Origin: Testudinibacter crocodili
Lineage (GTDB): Bacteria; Pseudomonadota; Gammaproteobacteria; Enterobacterales; Pasteurellaceae
Direction of reading: 5' to 3'
DNA length: 64,000 nt
NCBI GenBank assembly: GCA_006228005.1
Contig: VDHG01000016.1
Span: 1 to 64,000 of the forward strand
Below the pieces are notes generated by a model that worked only from the letters and a program-made list of their open reading frames with translations, was not told where the DNA came from and made no database searches. This document shows, one piece after another, positions 8,787 through 19,049 of the stretch. The position numbers and the translations under genes are program-made. Within the stretch, counting starts at the first letter, position 1. Each line of letters opens with the position of its first letter.

Positions 8787-9578
8787 TCAGCCTCCCCATT
8801 GTTGAATATTCAGTAGGCTCAAGGCAAACACAATGCCAATGCAAGCACCAAAGGTTAGCACCGTCGCCAGCGCCCAACGCCCGATTCCCATATTGGTGTA
8901 GCCTTTCAGAATATCGGATAGCGCATTAATAAACGGAAAACCGGGCACCAGCAGCAACACGCTTGAGGCAATCGCAATTTGCGAGTCGTTGCCCAAATGA
9001 AAACGCAGCGATAAGCCTGAAATGCAAGTTGCCACAAATGCGGTACAGGCAAACACAATGATCGGATTGTAGTGACGCATCGCAAGTTCCTGCCGTACCA
9101 ACATCGCAGCACACGCCGCCAAGAAAGTGATCAGGCAGATTAGCGCATCGCCACCGGCAAGATGAGCAAACGAAGCACAGGATAGTCCGACCATCAGCAA
9201 TACATAATAGCGATTATATTTTAATGGTTTGATGTTATACAGTTTTTTTCGCACGACGCTTCTGTCGTAAATCCGGTGTTCGGCGGCAATCACAATATGC
9301 TGCACTTCAGTCACCACATGCATATTGATACCGCGATCCTGATTGCGCCTTGCGGTGGTGATGCAATGCCCTTGGTGCAAGGTGGTCAGCACAATGGCAT
9401 TTGCCGTTAGCGCAACCTCAACACTTTCCACTCCCAACGCTTTTCCCAAGCGTGCGGCAATTTGGCTGACCAAAGTGCTTTCTGCACCGTGTTGTAACAG
9501 TAAAAGTGCGGTATGCACGCACAACCGGGTGATCTCTTGTTGTTGCGCATGATTGAGAACTGAATATTTGCTTGGCAT
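8787..9578 (-). CDS. yjjP: YjjP, large subunit of a ThrE-like exporter
   Basis: The protein has 263 residues: a soluble N-terminal domain (about 1-120, with CVHTALLLLQHGAESTLVSQIAARLG) and five hydrophobic segments in the second half (e.g. YVLLMVGLSCASFAHLAGG, LLLVPGFPFINALSDILKGY). This is the ThrE/DUF1212 layout. The LVPGFPFINALSD motif is typical of the family. It is the first gene of the likely yjjP-yjjB-folA operon. The substrate may be succinate, as for E. coli YjjPB. Confidence 0.87.
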   Translation of the reverse strand: MPSKYSVLNHAQQQEITRLCVHTALLLLQHGAESTLVSQIAARLGKALGVESVEVALTANAIVLTTLHQGHCITTARRNQDRGINMHVVTEVQHIVIAAEHRIYDRSVVRKKLYNIKPLKYNRYYVLLMVGLSCASFAHLAGGDALICLITFLAACAAMLVRQELAMRHYNPIIVFACTAFVATCISGLSLRFHLGNDSQIAIASSVLLLVPGFPFINALSDILKGYTNMGIGRWALATVLTFGACIGIVFALSLLNIQQWGG

Positions 9579-9683
9579 AAACTCTCCGAGTAAAACAAAA
9601 GTACAACTGATTTATTAAATGCTTTTTTTAGCGATTAATGGTAACGTAACAATCATTTTTTTATTTATTTTAGATCAAAAATT

Positions 9684-10826
9684 ATGCAAAAAAACGCGTA
9701 TTCCGACGCGGTTGAAAATGCCGCAGTCAAAACGATTGTCTTAAAATTTGGCACCAGTGTCTTGACCCAAGGCTCACCGAAACTCAACCGTCCGCATATG
9801 CTGAATATCGTGCGCCAATGCGCGCAATTGCAGCAGCTAGGACATCGGGTGGTGATTGTCACTTCCGGTGCGATGGCAGCGGGGAGGCACTATTTGAATC
9901 ATCCGCAATTGCCGCCGACCATTGCCTCGAAACAGCTGCTGGCGGCAGTGGGACAAAGTCAGTTGATTCAAGCATGGGAGCAACTATTTGAAATTTATGA
10001 TATTTATATCGGACAAATGCTGCTGACCCGTGCTGATTTAGAAGATCGCGAACGTTTTCTGAATGCGCGTGACACCCTGAATGCATTACTGGACAACCAA
10101 ATTATTCCGATCATTAATGAAAATGATGCCGTGGCAACGGCGGAAATCAAAGTGGGTGATAACGATAATTTATCGGCATTGGTGGCGATTTTGGCGAATG
10201 CAGATCAGCTCTATTTATTAACCGACCAACAAGGCTTATTCGACAGTGATCCGCGCGCTAATCCGGCGGCAAAACTCATTGTGCAAGTGGATAAAATCAC
10301 CGATCATATCCGTTCAATTGCTGGTGGCAGCGTGTCTGGTTTAGGCACCGGCGGCATGAACACTAAAATTACTGCTGCGGATATTGCCACTCGTTCCGGT
10401 ATCGAAACCATTATCGCACCGGGCAGTCAGCACAATGTGATCCTCGATTTGGCGCAAGACAACGCGATCGGCACCAAATTCAAAGCGTTGCTTTCGCCAT
10501 TGCAAAGTCGTAAACAGTGGTTGTTTGCCGCCCCGTCAGCCGGCACACTGGTGGTTGATCAAGGGGCTGAAAGTGCGGTATTGGAGAAATACCGTTCCTT
10601 GTTGCCAGCCGGTATTGTACAAATCGAAGGACGCTTCTCACGCGGTGAAGTGGTGCGAATCCGCACGCTGCAAGGCAAAGATATTGCGATTGGCGTGGCT
10701 TGTTATAACAGTGACGCATTGGAGCTGATCAAAGGCAAAAAATCGGCAGATATCGCAGTGACGCTCGGATATGAATATGGGGCGGTGGCTATTCACCGTG
10801 ATGATATGGTTATCCTCTCGGTCTAA
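9684..10826 (+). CDS. proB: Glutamate 5-kinase
   Basis: Phosphorylates L-glutamate at the gamma carboxylate, the first step of proline synthesis, and is the usual point of proline feedback inhibition. The protein has 380 residues: an amino-acid-kinase domain (about 10-270; [38 protein letters not shown]) and a C-terminal PUA domain (about 285-375). There is no clear Shine-Dalgarno sequence before the ATG. proA follows after 152 bases. Confidence 0.96.
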   Translation: MQKNAYSDAVENAAVKTIVLKFGTSVLTQGSPKLNRPHMLNIVRQCAQLQQLGHRVVIVTSGAMAAGRHYLNHPQLPPTIASKQLLAAVGQSQLIQAWEQLFEIYDIYIGQMLLTRADLEDRERFLNARDTLNALLDNQIIPIINENDAVATAEIKVGDNDNLSALVAILANADQLYLLTDQQGLFDSDPRANPAAKLIVQVDKITDHIRSIAGGSVSGLGTGGMNTKITAADIATRSGIETIIAPGSQHNVILDLAQDNAIGTKFKALLSPLQSRKQWLFAAPSAGTLVVDQGAESAVLEKYRSLLPAGIVQIEGRFSRGEVVRIRTLQGKDIAIGVACYNSDALELIKGKKSADIAVTLGYEYGAVAIHRDDMVILSV

Positions 10827-10834
10827 AAAACGGA

Positions 10835-10949
10835 ATAGCGGCGTTGGAAATGCTCGCTGAAGCCCCACTTCAGCTGTGCTTTCCGCCTTGCTCTTCCATT
10901 TTTTATACAGCGAAGAGGATACAGTCAAGCGACATAGCGGCGTTGGAAA
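10835..10949 (+). repeat. 16-base direct repeat in the proB-proA gap
   Basis: ATAGCGGCGTTGGAAA occurs at 10835-10850 and again, identically, at 10934-10949, 99 bases apart. Both copies are in the 152-base spacer between proB and proA. The segment between them also contains CTGAAGCCCCACTTCAG, a small hairpin. Such a long exact repeat is unlikely by chance in a short gap. It may reflect a local duplication or a lost insert. Confidence 0.6.
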
Positions 10950-10978
10950 AGAGAGTAGAAGTAGAAAAGGATATAACA

Positions 10979-12241
10979 ATGACAATCAATTTAGTAGAAA
11001 TGGGCAAACAGGCGAAGCAAGCAGCGTTTGAATTGGCGCAACTATCCAGTGCGGAAAAAAACCAAGCGTTGCGGGTGATTGCCGATCAGTTAGAAATACG
11101 AGAAGCCGAGATTCTGGCGGCGAATGCCATTGATATTGCCAATGCCGAAGCGCAAGGTATCAGCGCTGCGATTATTGATCGTTTATTGCTGACGCCAGCC
11201 CGTTTAAAAGGCATTGCCGACGATGTGCGCCATGTGATCACGCTTGCCGATCCGGTTGGCAAGGTGATTGACGGCGGCACGTTGGACAGCGGGCTCTCGA
11301 TTCAACGAGTGCGTGTGCCGTTGGGGGTGGTCGCGACCATTTATGAAGCCCGCCCGAATGTCACCATTGATGTCGCCTCACTGTGTTTGAAAACCGGTAA
11401 TGCCGTGATTTTGCGCGGTGGCAAGGAGACCCGTCATACCAACCAAGTGTTATTGCAAGTGGTGCAAGACGCACTAAAACAAGCCGGTTTACCGGGTGAA
11501 GCCGTGCAGGCGATTATCGATCCTGACCGCACTTTAGTGATGCAACTGCTTAAACTGGATCGCTATGTGGACATGATTATCCCTCGTGGCGGCGCAGGCT
11601 TGCACCAACTGTGCAAAGAGAATTCAACCATTCCGGTGATTGTCGGCGGCATCGGCATTTGCCATCTGTTTGTTGAGCAAAGTGCGGATCTCAACCGCGC
11701 CTTAGCGTTGATTGATAATGCGAAAACCCAGCGTCCAAGTGCCTGTAATTCATTGGAAACCCTGTTACTGCAACGCAATATCGCCGCCGAATTTATACCG
11801 CACTTGGTGCAACAACTTGCCGACAAAAAAGTCCACTATTTTGCCGATGAGCAAGCGTTGCCGTTATTACAGCAAAACGGTGCAGAAGTAAGTGCGGTTA
11901 GCGACGACAGCTTGCGTAACGAAGCGTTGTGTAACAATATGAATGTGGTGATTGTCGAGGATATTCAACAAGCGATTGCGCATATCCAAGAATACGGCAG
12001 CCACCATTCCGACGGTATTCTCACCGAATCGCAAGCCTTAGCACGCCAGTTTGTTAATCAAGTGGATTCGGCAACGGTGTATGTCAACGCCAGCACCCGT
12101 TTCACCGACGGCGCGCAATTCGGCTTAGGCGCCGAAGTAGCGGTCAGCACCCAAAAACTGCATGCCCGTGGTCCAATGGGTTTGGAAGCGTTAACCACTT
12201 ATAAGTGGGTGTGTTATGGGGATTATTTGAGCCGGAGCTAG
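10979..12241 (+). CDS. proA: Gamma-glutamyl phosphate reductase
   Basis: Reduces gamma-glutamyl phosphate to glutamate 5-semialdehyde with NADPH, the second step of proline synthesis. The protein has 420 residues from the ATG at 10979. That start has AAAAGG upstream and gives the family N-terminus [20 protein letters not shown]; the frame stays open 45 codons further but that part does not look like protein. The aldehyde-dehydrogenase-fold motifs are present: [28 protein letters not shown], and the catalytic Cys in [15 protein letters not shown] (about residue 256). Confidence 0.96.
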   Translation: MTINLVEMGKQAKQAAFELAQLSSAEKNQALRVIADQLEIREAEILAANAIDIANAEAQGISAAIIDRLLLTPARLKGIADDVRHVITLADPVGKVIDGGTLDSGLSIQRVRVPLGVVATIYEARPNVTIDVASLCLKTGNAVILRGGKETRHTNQVLLQVVQDALKQAGLPGEAVQAIIDPDRTLVMQLLKLDRYVDMIIPRGGAGLHQLCKENSTIPVIVGGIGICHLFVEQSADLNRALALIDNAKTQRPSACNSLETLLLQRNIAAEFIPHLVQQLADKKVHYFADEQALPLLQQNGAEVSAVSDDSLRNEALCNNMNVVIVEDIQQAIAHIQEYGSHHSDGILTESQALARQFVNQVDSATVYVNASTRFTDGAQFGLGAEVAVSTQKLHARGPMGLEALTTYKWVCYGDYLSRS

Positions 12242-12251
12242 TAAAAGATAA

Positions 12252-12287
12252 TAAGCCACTTCTTAACTTGAAGTGGTTTATTTTATA
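12252..12287. terminator. Bidirectional terminator between proA and rhaM
   Basis: AAGCCACTTC and GAAGTGGTTT form the stem, with T-rich sequence on the plus side and A-rich sequence on the other. It lies between the convergent proA and rhaM genes and can serve both. Confidence 0.7.
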
Positions 12288-12303
12288 TATAGTGTTTGTT
12301 ATC

Positions 12304-12618
12304 TTACTCCAGATAAAATACTTGCTCTAATTTTTGGGCTATAGGACTATTATCCGGATTGGATGGCATGATGTCTTTCATAAAATCCCACCACTTTTGA
12401 CAAGCTGTTGTTTGTGCTACCTGATCCCAGCGTTCTTCTGACTCAATTTCGACATAACCGAACAATAAATCACGCTTCTTATCTAAGAATATTGAATAAT
12501 TGTGAGCTCCGTGTTCTTTAAGTTCTTTGACTAACTCAGGGAAAATTTCATCATGACGTTTTTTATATTCTGCATGGCAATCGGGATTGACATGCATTAA
12601 GATACCTTTTCTTATCAT
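12304..12618 (-). CDS. rhaM: L-rhamnose mutarotase
   Basis: Interconverts the alpha and beta anomers of L-rhamnose so that the isomerase gets its preferred form. The protein has 104 residues, the exact family size. It begins [24 protein letters not shown]; the family pattern of a Met-start, an H in MHVNP, and [10 protein letters not shown] is clear, as is the [19 protein letters not shown] region near the C-terminus. It is the last gene of the rhamnose operon. Confidence 0.95.
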   Translation of the reverse strand: MIRKGILMHVNPDCHAEYKKRHDEIFPELVKELKEHGAHNYSIFLDKKRDLLFGYVEIESEERWDQVAQTTACQKWWDFMKDIMPSNPDNSPIAQKLEQVFYLE

Positions 12619-12636
12619 TGTGTAATCCTTATGAAC

Positions 12637-13671
12637 TTAGTTTGCCATACCTAAACCAACAATATTGGCGGCTAATACGATGATTAAACAGCCGATACAA
12701 AGTACACGCACTGGTTTAGTGCCCGTGTTCTTCCACTCTTTGAGGATTAACCCAACGATACCGCCGCATAGGACATAAAAACTCATATGTAACATCCAGC
12801 TCATAAAGCCGTAATCAGCAGGAATATTCGCATGTCCCCAAGCGTAAAAGAAAAATTGGAAGTACCACATAATTCCGCCAAGAGCAGCAAATAATGCATT
12901 ACTGATTAATAGGTTTTTGGTTACGCTCATATCTTTGCGGAAAGACAGCTCTGGTTTAATGATTAAACGAATAATACAATAACCAAGATTGATAATTGCG
13001 CCTCCTCCCATAATCACAACATAGCTTGGTAAAGCAACATAAAGTGGATCAACCCCTAGTTGAGCAGCAGATTCATGCATTGGTACTGCAGCTGCCATAG
13101 CAAATGACATACCTGCTGAGAAAATACCGCATATAATTGCTAAAATTAACCCCTTTTTTAAATTGAATTCTTCGGCTGCAATACCACTAACGCGCTCTTT
13201 CAGCAATCCAGCATAGGAAACAACAGCAACCCCAACCAAAGCAACCAAAACGCCGATTAATGTCATTTTTCCACCGGTAGAAGCCAATAACTCTCCAAAT
13301 CGCCCTTGTAAAATTGGAGTCATTAAGGTACCGAAAATTAGGGTGATACCGATAGCAATACCAATTCCCATCGACATACCAAGATAACGCATCGTTAATC
13401 CATATCCGATATTGCCAATACCCCACATGGCACCGAATAGGAATACCGGGATTAATATATTGCTGCTAAATGAAGCATAGTAGGCGGAGAAATCAGGTAA
13501 TAGCCAATAGCTGATTCCCCAAGGCAGCAGTATCCAAGAAAATAGACCCGCAACAGCCCACATCGTTTCCCAAGACCAGTTTGTTACTTTTTTTAACGGT
13601 GCATAGAAGCAGGCTGCAGAGGTTGCACCAATAAAATGCCAAAATATACCTAAAAAAATTGAACTACCCAT
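12637..13671 (-). CDS. rhaT: L-rhamnose/proton symporter
   Basis: Imports L-rhamnose across the inner membrane with protons. The protein has 344 residues with about ten hydrophobic segments and matches RhaT (drug/metabolite transporter superfamily) at its start, [22 protein letters not shown], and in the [20 protein letters not shown] region. It sits between rhaD and rhaM, 18 bases before rhaM. In E. coli rhaT is a separate gene next to the regulators; here it is inside the catabolic operon. Confidence 0.95.
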   Translation of the reverse strand: MGSSIFLGIFWHFIGATSAACFYAPLKKVTNWSWETMWAVAGLFSWILLPWGISYWLLPDFSAYYASFSSNILIPVFLFGAMWGIGNIGYGLTMRYLGMSMGIGIAIGITLIFGTLMTPILQGRFGELLASTGGKMTLIGVLVALVGVAVVSYAGLLKERVSGIAAEEFNLKKGLILAIICGIFSAGMSFAMAAAVPMHESAAQLGVDPLYVALPSYVVIMGGGAIINLGYCIIRLIIKPELSFRKDMSVTKNLLISNALFAALGGIMWYFQFFFYAWGHANIPADYGFMSWMLHMSFYVLCGGIVGLILKEWKNTGTKPVRVLCIGCLIIVLAANIVGLGMAN

Positions 13672-13703
13672 GTGGCTTCTCCTTTAAAAGATGAGATTTT
13701 TGC

Positions 13704-13741
13704 ACCGCACTTTTATGTGATAACGAATTAAAAAGTGCGGT
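13704..13741. repeat. Facing uptake-sequence pair between rhaD and rhaT
   Basis: ACCGCACTTTT and AAAAGTGCGGT can form an 11-bp stem with a 16-base loop. No T run follows on the minus strand, so it should not stop transcription fully. It may act as an intercistronic processing or stabilising hairpin within the rha transcript. Confidence 0.6.
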
Positions 13742-13761
13742 TGATTTTTTGAAAGATAGAA

Positions 13762-14580
13762 CTACAAGACTCCGTCCATTGGTATTACGTCGAAACGTTC
13801 TGCCAATAGTTTGAACTCATCATTGGTAATACCTTGTTTGCGTCCGCCCATAGCCATTACTTTGACTAAAATTTCTGCTGACTTTTCAGCCGTATCAATT
13901 AAGCCGAATGCTTCATCTAAAGTTGCGCCAGCGCCAAATACACCGTGGAATGCCCAGAGGACAAGTGAGTGAGATTTCATTTTTTCAGCAGTGGCATAAC
14001 CGATTTCATCTTTCCCCGGTACGAGCCAAGGCAATATGCCTATTCCCTCGGGAAATACCACTAAACATTCAGTGCTCATTTGCCATAGTTCGTGAGTAAA
14101 GACTTTACTATCTAATGGCAAAACATAAGTCAGTGCGATCAAATTTGTGGCATGGCAGTGCATAACAACGCGATCTTTACCGTCTGTTTTTTGCATTCTT
14201 ACGATATGGGATTGTAAATGGGCGGCTAATTCGGAGGTTGCGACGCCTCCGTTGATTAATCCCCATTGAATGTAATACCCCTTACCCTGTTCATCTACCC
14301 GAACAACAGCAAGGTTATCGGCTGGATCTAAAATGATATTGCGGAAAAATTTACCCGAGCCGGTTACGATAAAATACTGTCCTGCCAATGCAGAGACATC
14401 TTGTGTTAATGCAATATGATGAGGTTTAGTATTAAATTCAGACAGGTAAGGCTCTACATCACTATCGAGTAAGCGTAAACTGACGTTACCACCGTTACGC
14501 TCATCCCAACCTTTTAGCCACATATCGTGAGTTGCCTTGATCATGCCTTGCACAAACCATGATGAAATAATATTTTGCAT
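13762..14580 (-). CDS. rhaD: Rhamnulose-1-phosphate aldolase
   Basis: Splits L-rhamnulose 1-phosphate into dihydroxyacetone phosphate and L-lactaldehyde. The protein has 272 residues, the usual length. It is a zinc-dependent class II aldolase: metal-binding His pair in [13 protein letters not shown] at about 138-150, and a further His in [14 protein letters not shown]. The N-terminus [22 protein letters not shown] is characteristic. It follows rhaA after 15 bases. Confidence 0.97.
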   Translation of the reverse strand: MQNIISSWFVQGMIKATHDMWLKGWDERNGGNVSLRLLDSDVEPYLSEFNTKPHHIALTQDVSALAGQYFIVTGSGKFFRNIILDPADNLAVVRVDEQGKGYYIQWGLINGGVATSELAAHLQSHIVRMQKTDGKDRVVMHCHATNLIALTYVLPLDSKVFTHELWQMSTECLVVFPEGIGILPWLVPGKDEIGYATAEKMKSHSLVLWAFHGVFGAGATLDEAFGLIDTAEKSAEILVKVMAMGGRKQGITNDEFKLLAERFDVIPMDGVL

Positions 14581-14595
14581 AGTTTTTTTCCTTTA

Positions 14596-15843
14596 TTAAC
14601 GTTGGTTCAATACGTTATTTTCATAACGATGAATATCCGCCAACCAACGGCTACCGACAGGTACGTTATGGCGTTCACAGTAAATATTCCAAACTGCCTG
14701 CCAAGGAAGTGACTTTGCTTCTTCTAATAGTGCTAAACGAGTGGTGAAATCACGTTTTTCTTCAGCTTGACGAAGAGCGGTAATCGGCTCTAATAAGGCT
14801 TTTAATAACGCTTTTTTCATATTTCTAGTACCGATAACCCAAGCGGCAATCCGATTAATCGAAGCGTCAAAGAAGTCCAACCCGATGTGAACACGGTTAA
14901 ATAGTTTGTTGCGAATAATTTCATTGGCGATAGCTTGAGTTTCATCATCAAGCAGTACAACATGATCGCTATCCCAACGGACTGGGCGGCTAACATGCAG
15001 TAATAGGTGTTCTACAAACGGCATAACGGCAGAAATTTTATCTGAAATGGTTTCCGTCGGATGATAGTGTCCCGCATCTAAGCAAAGTGCGGTTTTACGC
15101 GAAGTTGCATAAGCGACATAAAATTCATTCGAACCGACGGTATAGGACTCTAACCCAATACCAAACAGCTTGCTTTCAACTGCATCTAAATGATATTTAG
15201 GATCAATTTTTTCTTTGATAATTTCATCTAAAGATTCGACTAAACGTTGACGTGGGGCGGCTTTATCAATGACAAGATCCTTGCTGCCATCAGGAATCCA
15301 AATATTCATTACGGAAGCCGTACCTAATTCTTTACCAAAATATTCGGATATTTTTCGACTTGCTTTGCCATGTTCAATCCAAAAATTGCGAATATCTTTA
15401 TCCGGGTGAGATAGTGTTGCTTCAGCACTTAACGGATGTGAGAAATAAGTTGGATTGAAATCTAAGCCCATTTGGTTTTGTTTTGCCCATTCCACCCAGT
15501 TTTTAAAATGTTCAGGCTTGACTTCATTCCGTTCAACTTTATATTCGGCTTCCAAATAGGAAGCGTGTAAATTTAAACGTTTTGCTCCCGGAATCAAGCT
15601 GATAGCTAAATCAAGATCGGCTCTTAATTCACCCGGTGTTCTTGCTTTACCCGGATAATTACCTGTCGCTTGAATTCCGCCGGTTAAATCTCCGCCGAGC
15701 TGTTCAAAACCGCCAACATCATCCCCTTGCCAGCAATGAATGGAAACCGGAAGTTGCTCTAATAATATCATTGCCGCTTCGGTATCAATGTCAAAATCAG
15801 CAAATTGTTGTTTTGCAAGTTCATAGGCTTGTTGAGTGCTCAT
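14596..15843 (-). CDS. rhaA: L-rhamnose isomerase
   Basis: Converts L-rhamnose to L-rhamnulose with manganese or zinc in the active site. The protein has 415 residues against 419 in E. coli. Conserved stretches include [14 protein letters not shown] near 33, [12 protein letters not shown] near 184, [19 protein letters not shown] near 262, and [12 protein letters not shown] near 297; these supply the metal ligands. It lies 18 bases after rhaB. An uptake core sits within the [10 protein letters not shown] region. Confidence 0.97.
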   Translation of the reverse strand: MSTQQAYELAKQQFADFDIDTEAAMILLEQLPVSIHCWQGDDVGGFEQLGGDLTGGIQATGNYPGKARTPGELRADLDLAISLIPGAKRLNLHASYLEAEYKVERNEVKPEHFKNWVEWAKQNQMGLDFNPTYFSHPLSAEATLSHPDKDIRNFWIEHGKASRKISEYFGKELGTASVMNIWIPDGSKDLVIDKAAPRQRLVESLDEIIKEKIDPKYHLDAVESKLFGIGLESYTVGSNEFYVAYATSRKTALCLDAGHYHPTETISDKISAVMPFVEHLLLHVSRPVRWDSDHVVLLDDETQAIANEIIRNKLFNRVHIGLDFFDASINRIAAWVIGTRNMKKALLKALLEPITALRQAEEKRDFTTRLALLEEAKSLPWQAVWNIYCERHNVPVGSRWLADIHRYENNVLNQR

Positions 15844-15861
15844 AATAACGTCCTCTTTTCG

Positions 15862-17319
15862 TTAATTTAGTTGGGAAAATTCTTGCCATTTGCGTTTTAC
15901 GAAATCGGAATCAGCAAAGTGCGGTTGAAATTTAAAATGTTTTAATGGGAAGTTCTTGGTTACAATATTGCGGAATTCTTTTACGGTATGAATTTGATCT
16001 AATGCCATTAATTGGCAACCAATATTGCCTAGCACAGAGGCTTCAATCGGACCGGCAATAACATCTATACCGCAAATATCAGCACATAATTGGTTAAGAA
16101 ATGCATTTTGACTTCCTCCGCCGACGATATGTAAATGCGATATAGGATGATGTTGTAATTTGGCAAGTTCTTCTGCTACTTGGCGATATAGCATGGCTAA
16201 GCTGTCAAAAATACAGCGCGCTAATTGCGCTGTTGTGGTAGGGATTGGTTGATTATGTAATTGGCAATATTGTTGGATGGCTTCAACCATTGAATTTGGG
16301 TTTAAGAAAACATCATTATTTGGATTAATTACACTGCGAAATGCTTGTTCTTGACTTGCTTGCTGCACTAATGCAGGAATATCGGTAATTTGGCGTTCCG
16401 TGCATAAACGTTGGAACAACCATAATCCCATAATATTTTTTAAAATGCGGTAGTGACCATCAATTCCGCCTTCATTTGTAATATTTGCATTCATTGCATG
16501 GCTGTCATTACAAACTTGTTTACGATCAAGCCCCATTAATGACCAAGTGCCGGAACAAAGATAGGCACTATATTCATCAGATAATGGGCTGGCGATAACC
16601 GCACTTGCGGTATCATGGCTGGCAACGGACATAACTGATATGATTTGATCATTTTGTTGCCAATTACCAATTTTATGACCAGGGTGGCGAATTTGCCCGA
16701 ACCAACTTACCGGAATATTTAAATAATCTAAAAGTTCGGTGTCCCAGTTATCGGTATTGACATTTACTAGTTGTGTTGTGGTGGCATTGGTGTATTCACG
16801 ATTAAGTACGCCGGTTAAACGGTAGTTCAAATAATCAGGTATCATGATAAAATCAGTGACATCCTCTAACCAATTTGGTTTATCGTTCATCATGGCTTTG
16901 AGTTGATAAAGCGTATTGAAGGTAAGGAATTGAATGCCTGTTTTTTGATAAATCTTTTCCTTACTCAAATTTTGTTGCACTTGCTGCATAATGCCTTCGG
17001 TTCGAGCATCTCTATAGGTATAACTATCACCTAGAATTTCGCCATGTTTATTGAGTAATACATAATCAACCCCCCAAGTATCGATGCCGACACTATGAAG
17101 CGTGATATTCTTCTCAATAATTTTATTTAACCCTGTAATAATTTCGTGTTCTAAATAAAGTAAATCCCAACAATCATGTCTATTTCGATGATGAAGTTGA
17201 TTTTTGAAACGATGAATTTCTTGCAAGTTGATTTGTTGGCTTTCCATTTGATAGGTAGCTAACATAACGCGACCGCTAGATGCACCTAAATCAACTGCAG
17301 CAATATTCAAATTTGCCAT
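15862..17319 (-). CDS. rhaB: Rhamnulokinase
   Basis: Phosphorylates L-rhamnulose at C1 with ATP. The protein has 485 residues, a full-length FGGY-family sugar kinase. The N-terminal ATP loop is AVDLGASSGRVMLA; the sugar-binding IDTWGVDYVLL motif is near 82; SVASHDTASAV follows near 231; and the second ATP motif is HIVGGGSQNAFLNQL near 395. It is the first gene of the rhaB-A-D-T-M operon. The 230-base gap to the divergent regulator should contain the promoter. Confidence 0.97.
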   Translation of the reverse strand: MANLNIAAVDLGASSGRVMLATYQMESQQINLQEIHRFKNQLHHRNRHDCWDLLYLEHEIITGLNKIIEKNITLHSVGIDTWGVDYVLLNKHGEILGDSYTYRDARTEGIMQQVQQNLSKEKIYQKTGIQFLTFNTLYQLKAMMNDKPNWLEDVTDFIMIPDYLNYRLTGVLNREYTNATTTQLVNVNTDNWDTELLDYLNIPVSWFGQIRHPGHKIGNWQQNDQIISVMSVASHDTASAVIASPLSDEYSAYLCSGTWSLMGLDRKQVCNDSHAMNANITNEGGIDGHYRILKNIMGLWLFQRLCTERQITDIPALVQQASQEQAFRSVINPNNDVFLNPNSMVEAIQQYCQLHNQPIPTTTAQLARCIFDSLAMLYRQVAEELAKLQHHPISHLHIVGGGSQNAFLNQLCADICGIDVIAGPIEASVLGNIGCQLMALDQIHTVKEFRNIVTKNFPLKHFKFQPHFADSDFVKRKWQEFSQLN

Positions 17320-17423
17320 ATATCCCCCTTTCCTTTGTTAGATTTAGTCTAGATAAAGGTAGTCGGATGAACATTAATTTAGCTGCCGGTTTTAGAAAAA
17401 CTTGGCAAAATATTCAAAGTGTA

Positions 17424-17439
17424 TGTGCGAGAGATCACG
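17424..17439. promoter_or_regulatory. Candidate CRP site in the rhaB-rhaS divergent promoter region
   Basis: TGTGC-N6-TCACG matches the CRP consensus TGTGA-N6-TCACA at eight of ten positions. It lies about 105 bases upstream of rhaB and 110 upstream of the regulator, where catabolite control of rha genes acts in E. coli. It is a sequence match only. Confidence 0.5.
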
Positions 17440-17549
17440 AATTTGAAAAGTAGTTTTGGATAAGTTTGAAATCAGCTGGTGCATTGATTAGATATTGGCA
17501 TAATTTATTGTAAGTGATTTTTTGAAATTTGAGTTTTTAAGGGGGAATA

Positions 17550-18368
17550 ATGATAATGAAGTTATATGCAAAAGAATTTTTTCATCAAAGTTCTCAGCCG
17601 CTTAGTATTGAGCCTAGAGCGCCACAAGATAATTTTCCTGAGCATACACATCATGATTTTGACGAGATTGTCCTAGTGACAAATGGTAAGGGACGACATA
17701 TCTTTAATGGTTACCCGCAAGAGTTGTATGCGGGTATGGTTTTATATGTAGAAGCGAAAGATCACCATTTATATGAAAATGTGAGTGGATTGCATTTAAC
17801 TAATATCTTGTTTCGTTCGTTAGATAATTTTCATTTTATTCATAATATTAACTCATTATTAAAGACGATTAAACCTGAAAAGTCTAATTATCAAGTGATT
17901 AATAAAAAACAATTGGCAAATCTATTGCCTTTGATTGATGTATTATCAGATTCATCAAAATATAATATTATCGAGCAAGAAAGTTATTTTTTCCAATTAT
18001 TGTCTTTATTACAACGCAATCAATTTAGTGATCATGGAATTGGTACCGTAATGGAGAAAGGCACACAGCTACTGCATTATCTAGCTCACAATTTTAATGA
18101 ACCAGTAAACTGGGAACAACTTGCTGAACAATTTTCCTTGTCACTTCGTAGTTTGCATCGGTATATTAAAGCTCAAACGGGTGAAACCCCACAAAATTAT
18201 CTAAATAGATTGCGCTTATCTTATGCCTATTATCAAATTCGTTACACTGATCAGACGATTATTGATATCGCATATGACAGTGGTTTTAATGACAGCGGTT
18301 ATTTTTCTACTTGTTTTAAGCAAGAGTTTAAATTGTGTCCGAGAGAATTAAGAGTTGTTAAGTATTAA
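17550..18368 (+). CDS. rhaS: RhaS-like AraC-family rhamnose activator
   Basis: A transcription activator of 272 residues. The N-terminal half is a cupin sensing domain (FPEHTHHDFDEIVLVTNGKG, then HIFNGYPQELYAGMVLY) and the C-terminal half is an AraC double helix-turn-helix (EQLAEQFSLSLRSLHRYIK; IIDIAYDSGFNDSGYFSTCF). The likeness to E. coli RhaS is strong, particularly FSLSLR-LHR and PQNYLNRLRL. There is no second AraC gene, so this one protein probably replaces the E. coli RhaS/RhaR cascade. AGGGGGAATA precedes the ATG; a second ATG two codons later is also possible. It is AT-rich compared with its neighbours. Confidence 0.88.
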   Translation: MIMKLYAKEFFHQSSQPLSIEPRAPQDNFPEHTHHDFDEIVLVTNGKGRHIFNGYPQELYAGMVLYVEAKDHHLYENVSGLHLTNILFRSLDNFHFIHNINSLLKTIKPEKSNYQVINKKQLANLLPLIDVLSDSSKYNIIEQESYFFQLLSLLQRNQFSDHGIGTVMEKGTQLLHYLAHNFNEPVNWEQLAEQFSLSLRSLHRYIKAQTGETPQNYLNRLRLSYAYYQIRYTDQTIIDIAYDSGFNDSGYFSTCFKQEFKLCPRELRVVKY

Positions 18369-18419
18369 TTATATTGCCAAAAAGCATATACTGAAGTGCT
18401 TTTATACCTTATGACATTA

Positions 18420-18854
18420 TTATAGTCTAACCTCAAACACCCCTTTATTCGGGTTGAGTTTAAAGCCCTGTTCTTGCCAAAATTCCCGTTGTTGTGGTGT
18501 GCTTTCCACCACCAATAGATTACTTTGGGTAAAGCTGACAAAGTCGCGGCTCTTTTGTAGCAGCGCTTGCATAATATGTTGTCGTTGGGCGTTGTCAGAA
18601 GCAAAAATATCGGTCAGTTGCCAATAGCGTTGCAGGCGCAATGAGGAGAGACGGGGGTAGAGCTGCACAAAGCCGACCGCTTGTTGTTGATCATCAACGG
18701 CAATAAATAGAATACTTTCGCTGAAATGGATGCGGTTTGCCAAGAAACTCAGCGCCCGCTCTGCATTTTCGCTCATTCCTTGTTCGCAGCGATATTGTTC
18801 AAACAAGGGTAAAATCAGTTCAAGATTCCATAATTCGGCTTTAAATATCCGCAT
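18420..18854 (-). CDS. GNAT-family N-acetyltransferase
   Basis: The protein has 144 residues from the ATG at 18854, which has GAGG five bases upstream. It looks like a GNAT acetyltransferase: an N-terminal acceptor half (MRIFKAELWNLELILPLFEQYRCEQG), the central strand ILFIAVDDQQQAVGFVQLYP, and the C-terminal LLVVESTPQQREFWQEQGFK. The acetyl-CoA loop, normally Q/R-x-x-G-x-G/A, is weak here (NAQRQHIMQALL). The substrate is unknown. It is convergent with the rhamnose regulator. Confidence 0.75.
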   Translation of the reverse strand: MRIFKAELWNLELILPLFEQYRCEQGMSENAERALSFLANRIHFSESILFIAVDDQQQAVGFVQLYPRLSSLRLQRYWQLTDIFASDNAQRQHIMQALLQKSRDFVSFTQSNLLVVESTPQQREFWQEQGFKLNPNKGVFEVRL

Positions 18855-19049
18855 AATTGCCTCTAAATTAACCATTTCTGTGGCGAATTGTAGCGTTTTT
18901 ATAAGCAAGAATCATCTGTTGTTAAATAAAAAACAACAAAAAAGTAAAAAGTCCGAAATTTTTTCGCTTATAAAAAGCAATTCAAAGCCAATTTTGCTAT
19001 AGTGGAAACACTTTTTATTTATTAACCTTAAGTTTGCAAGGAGCAAAAA

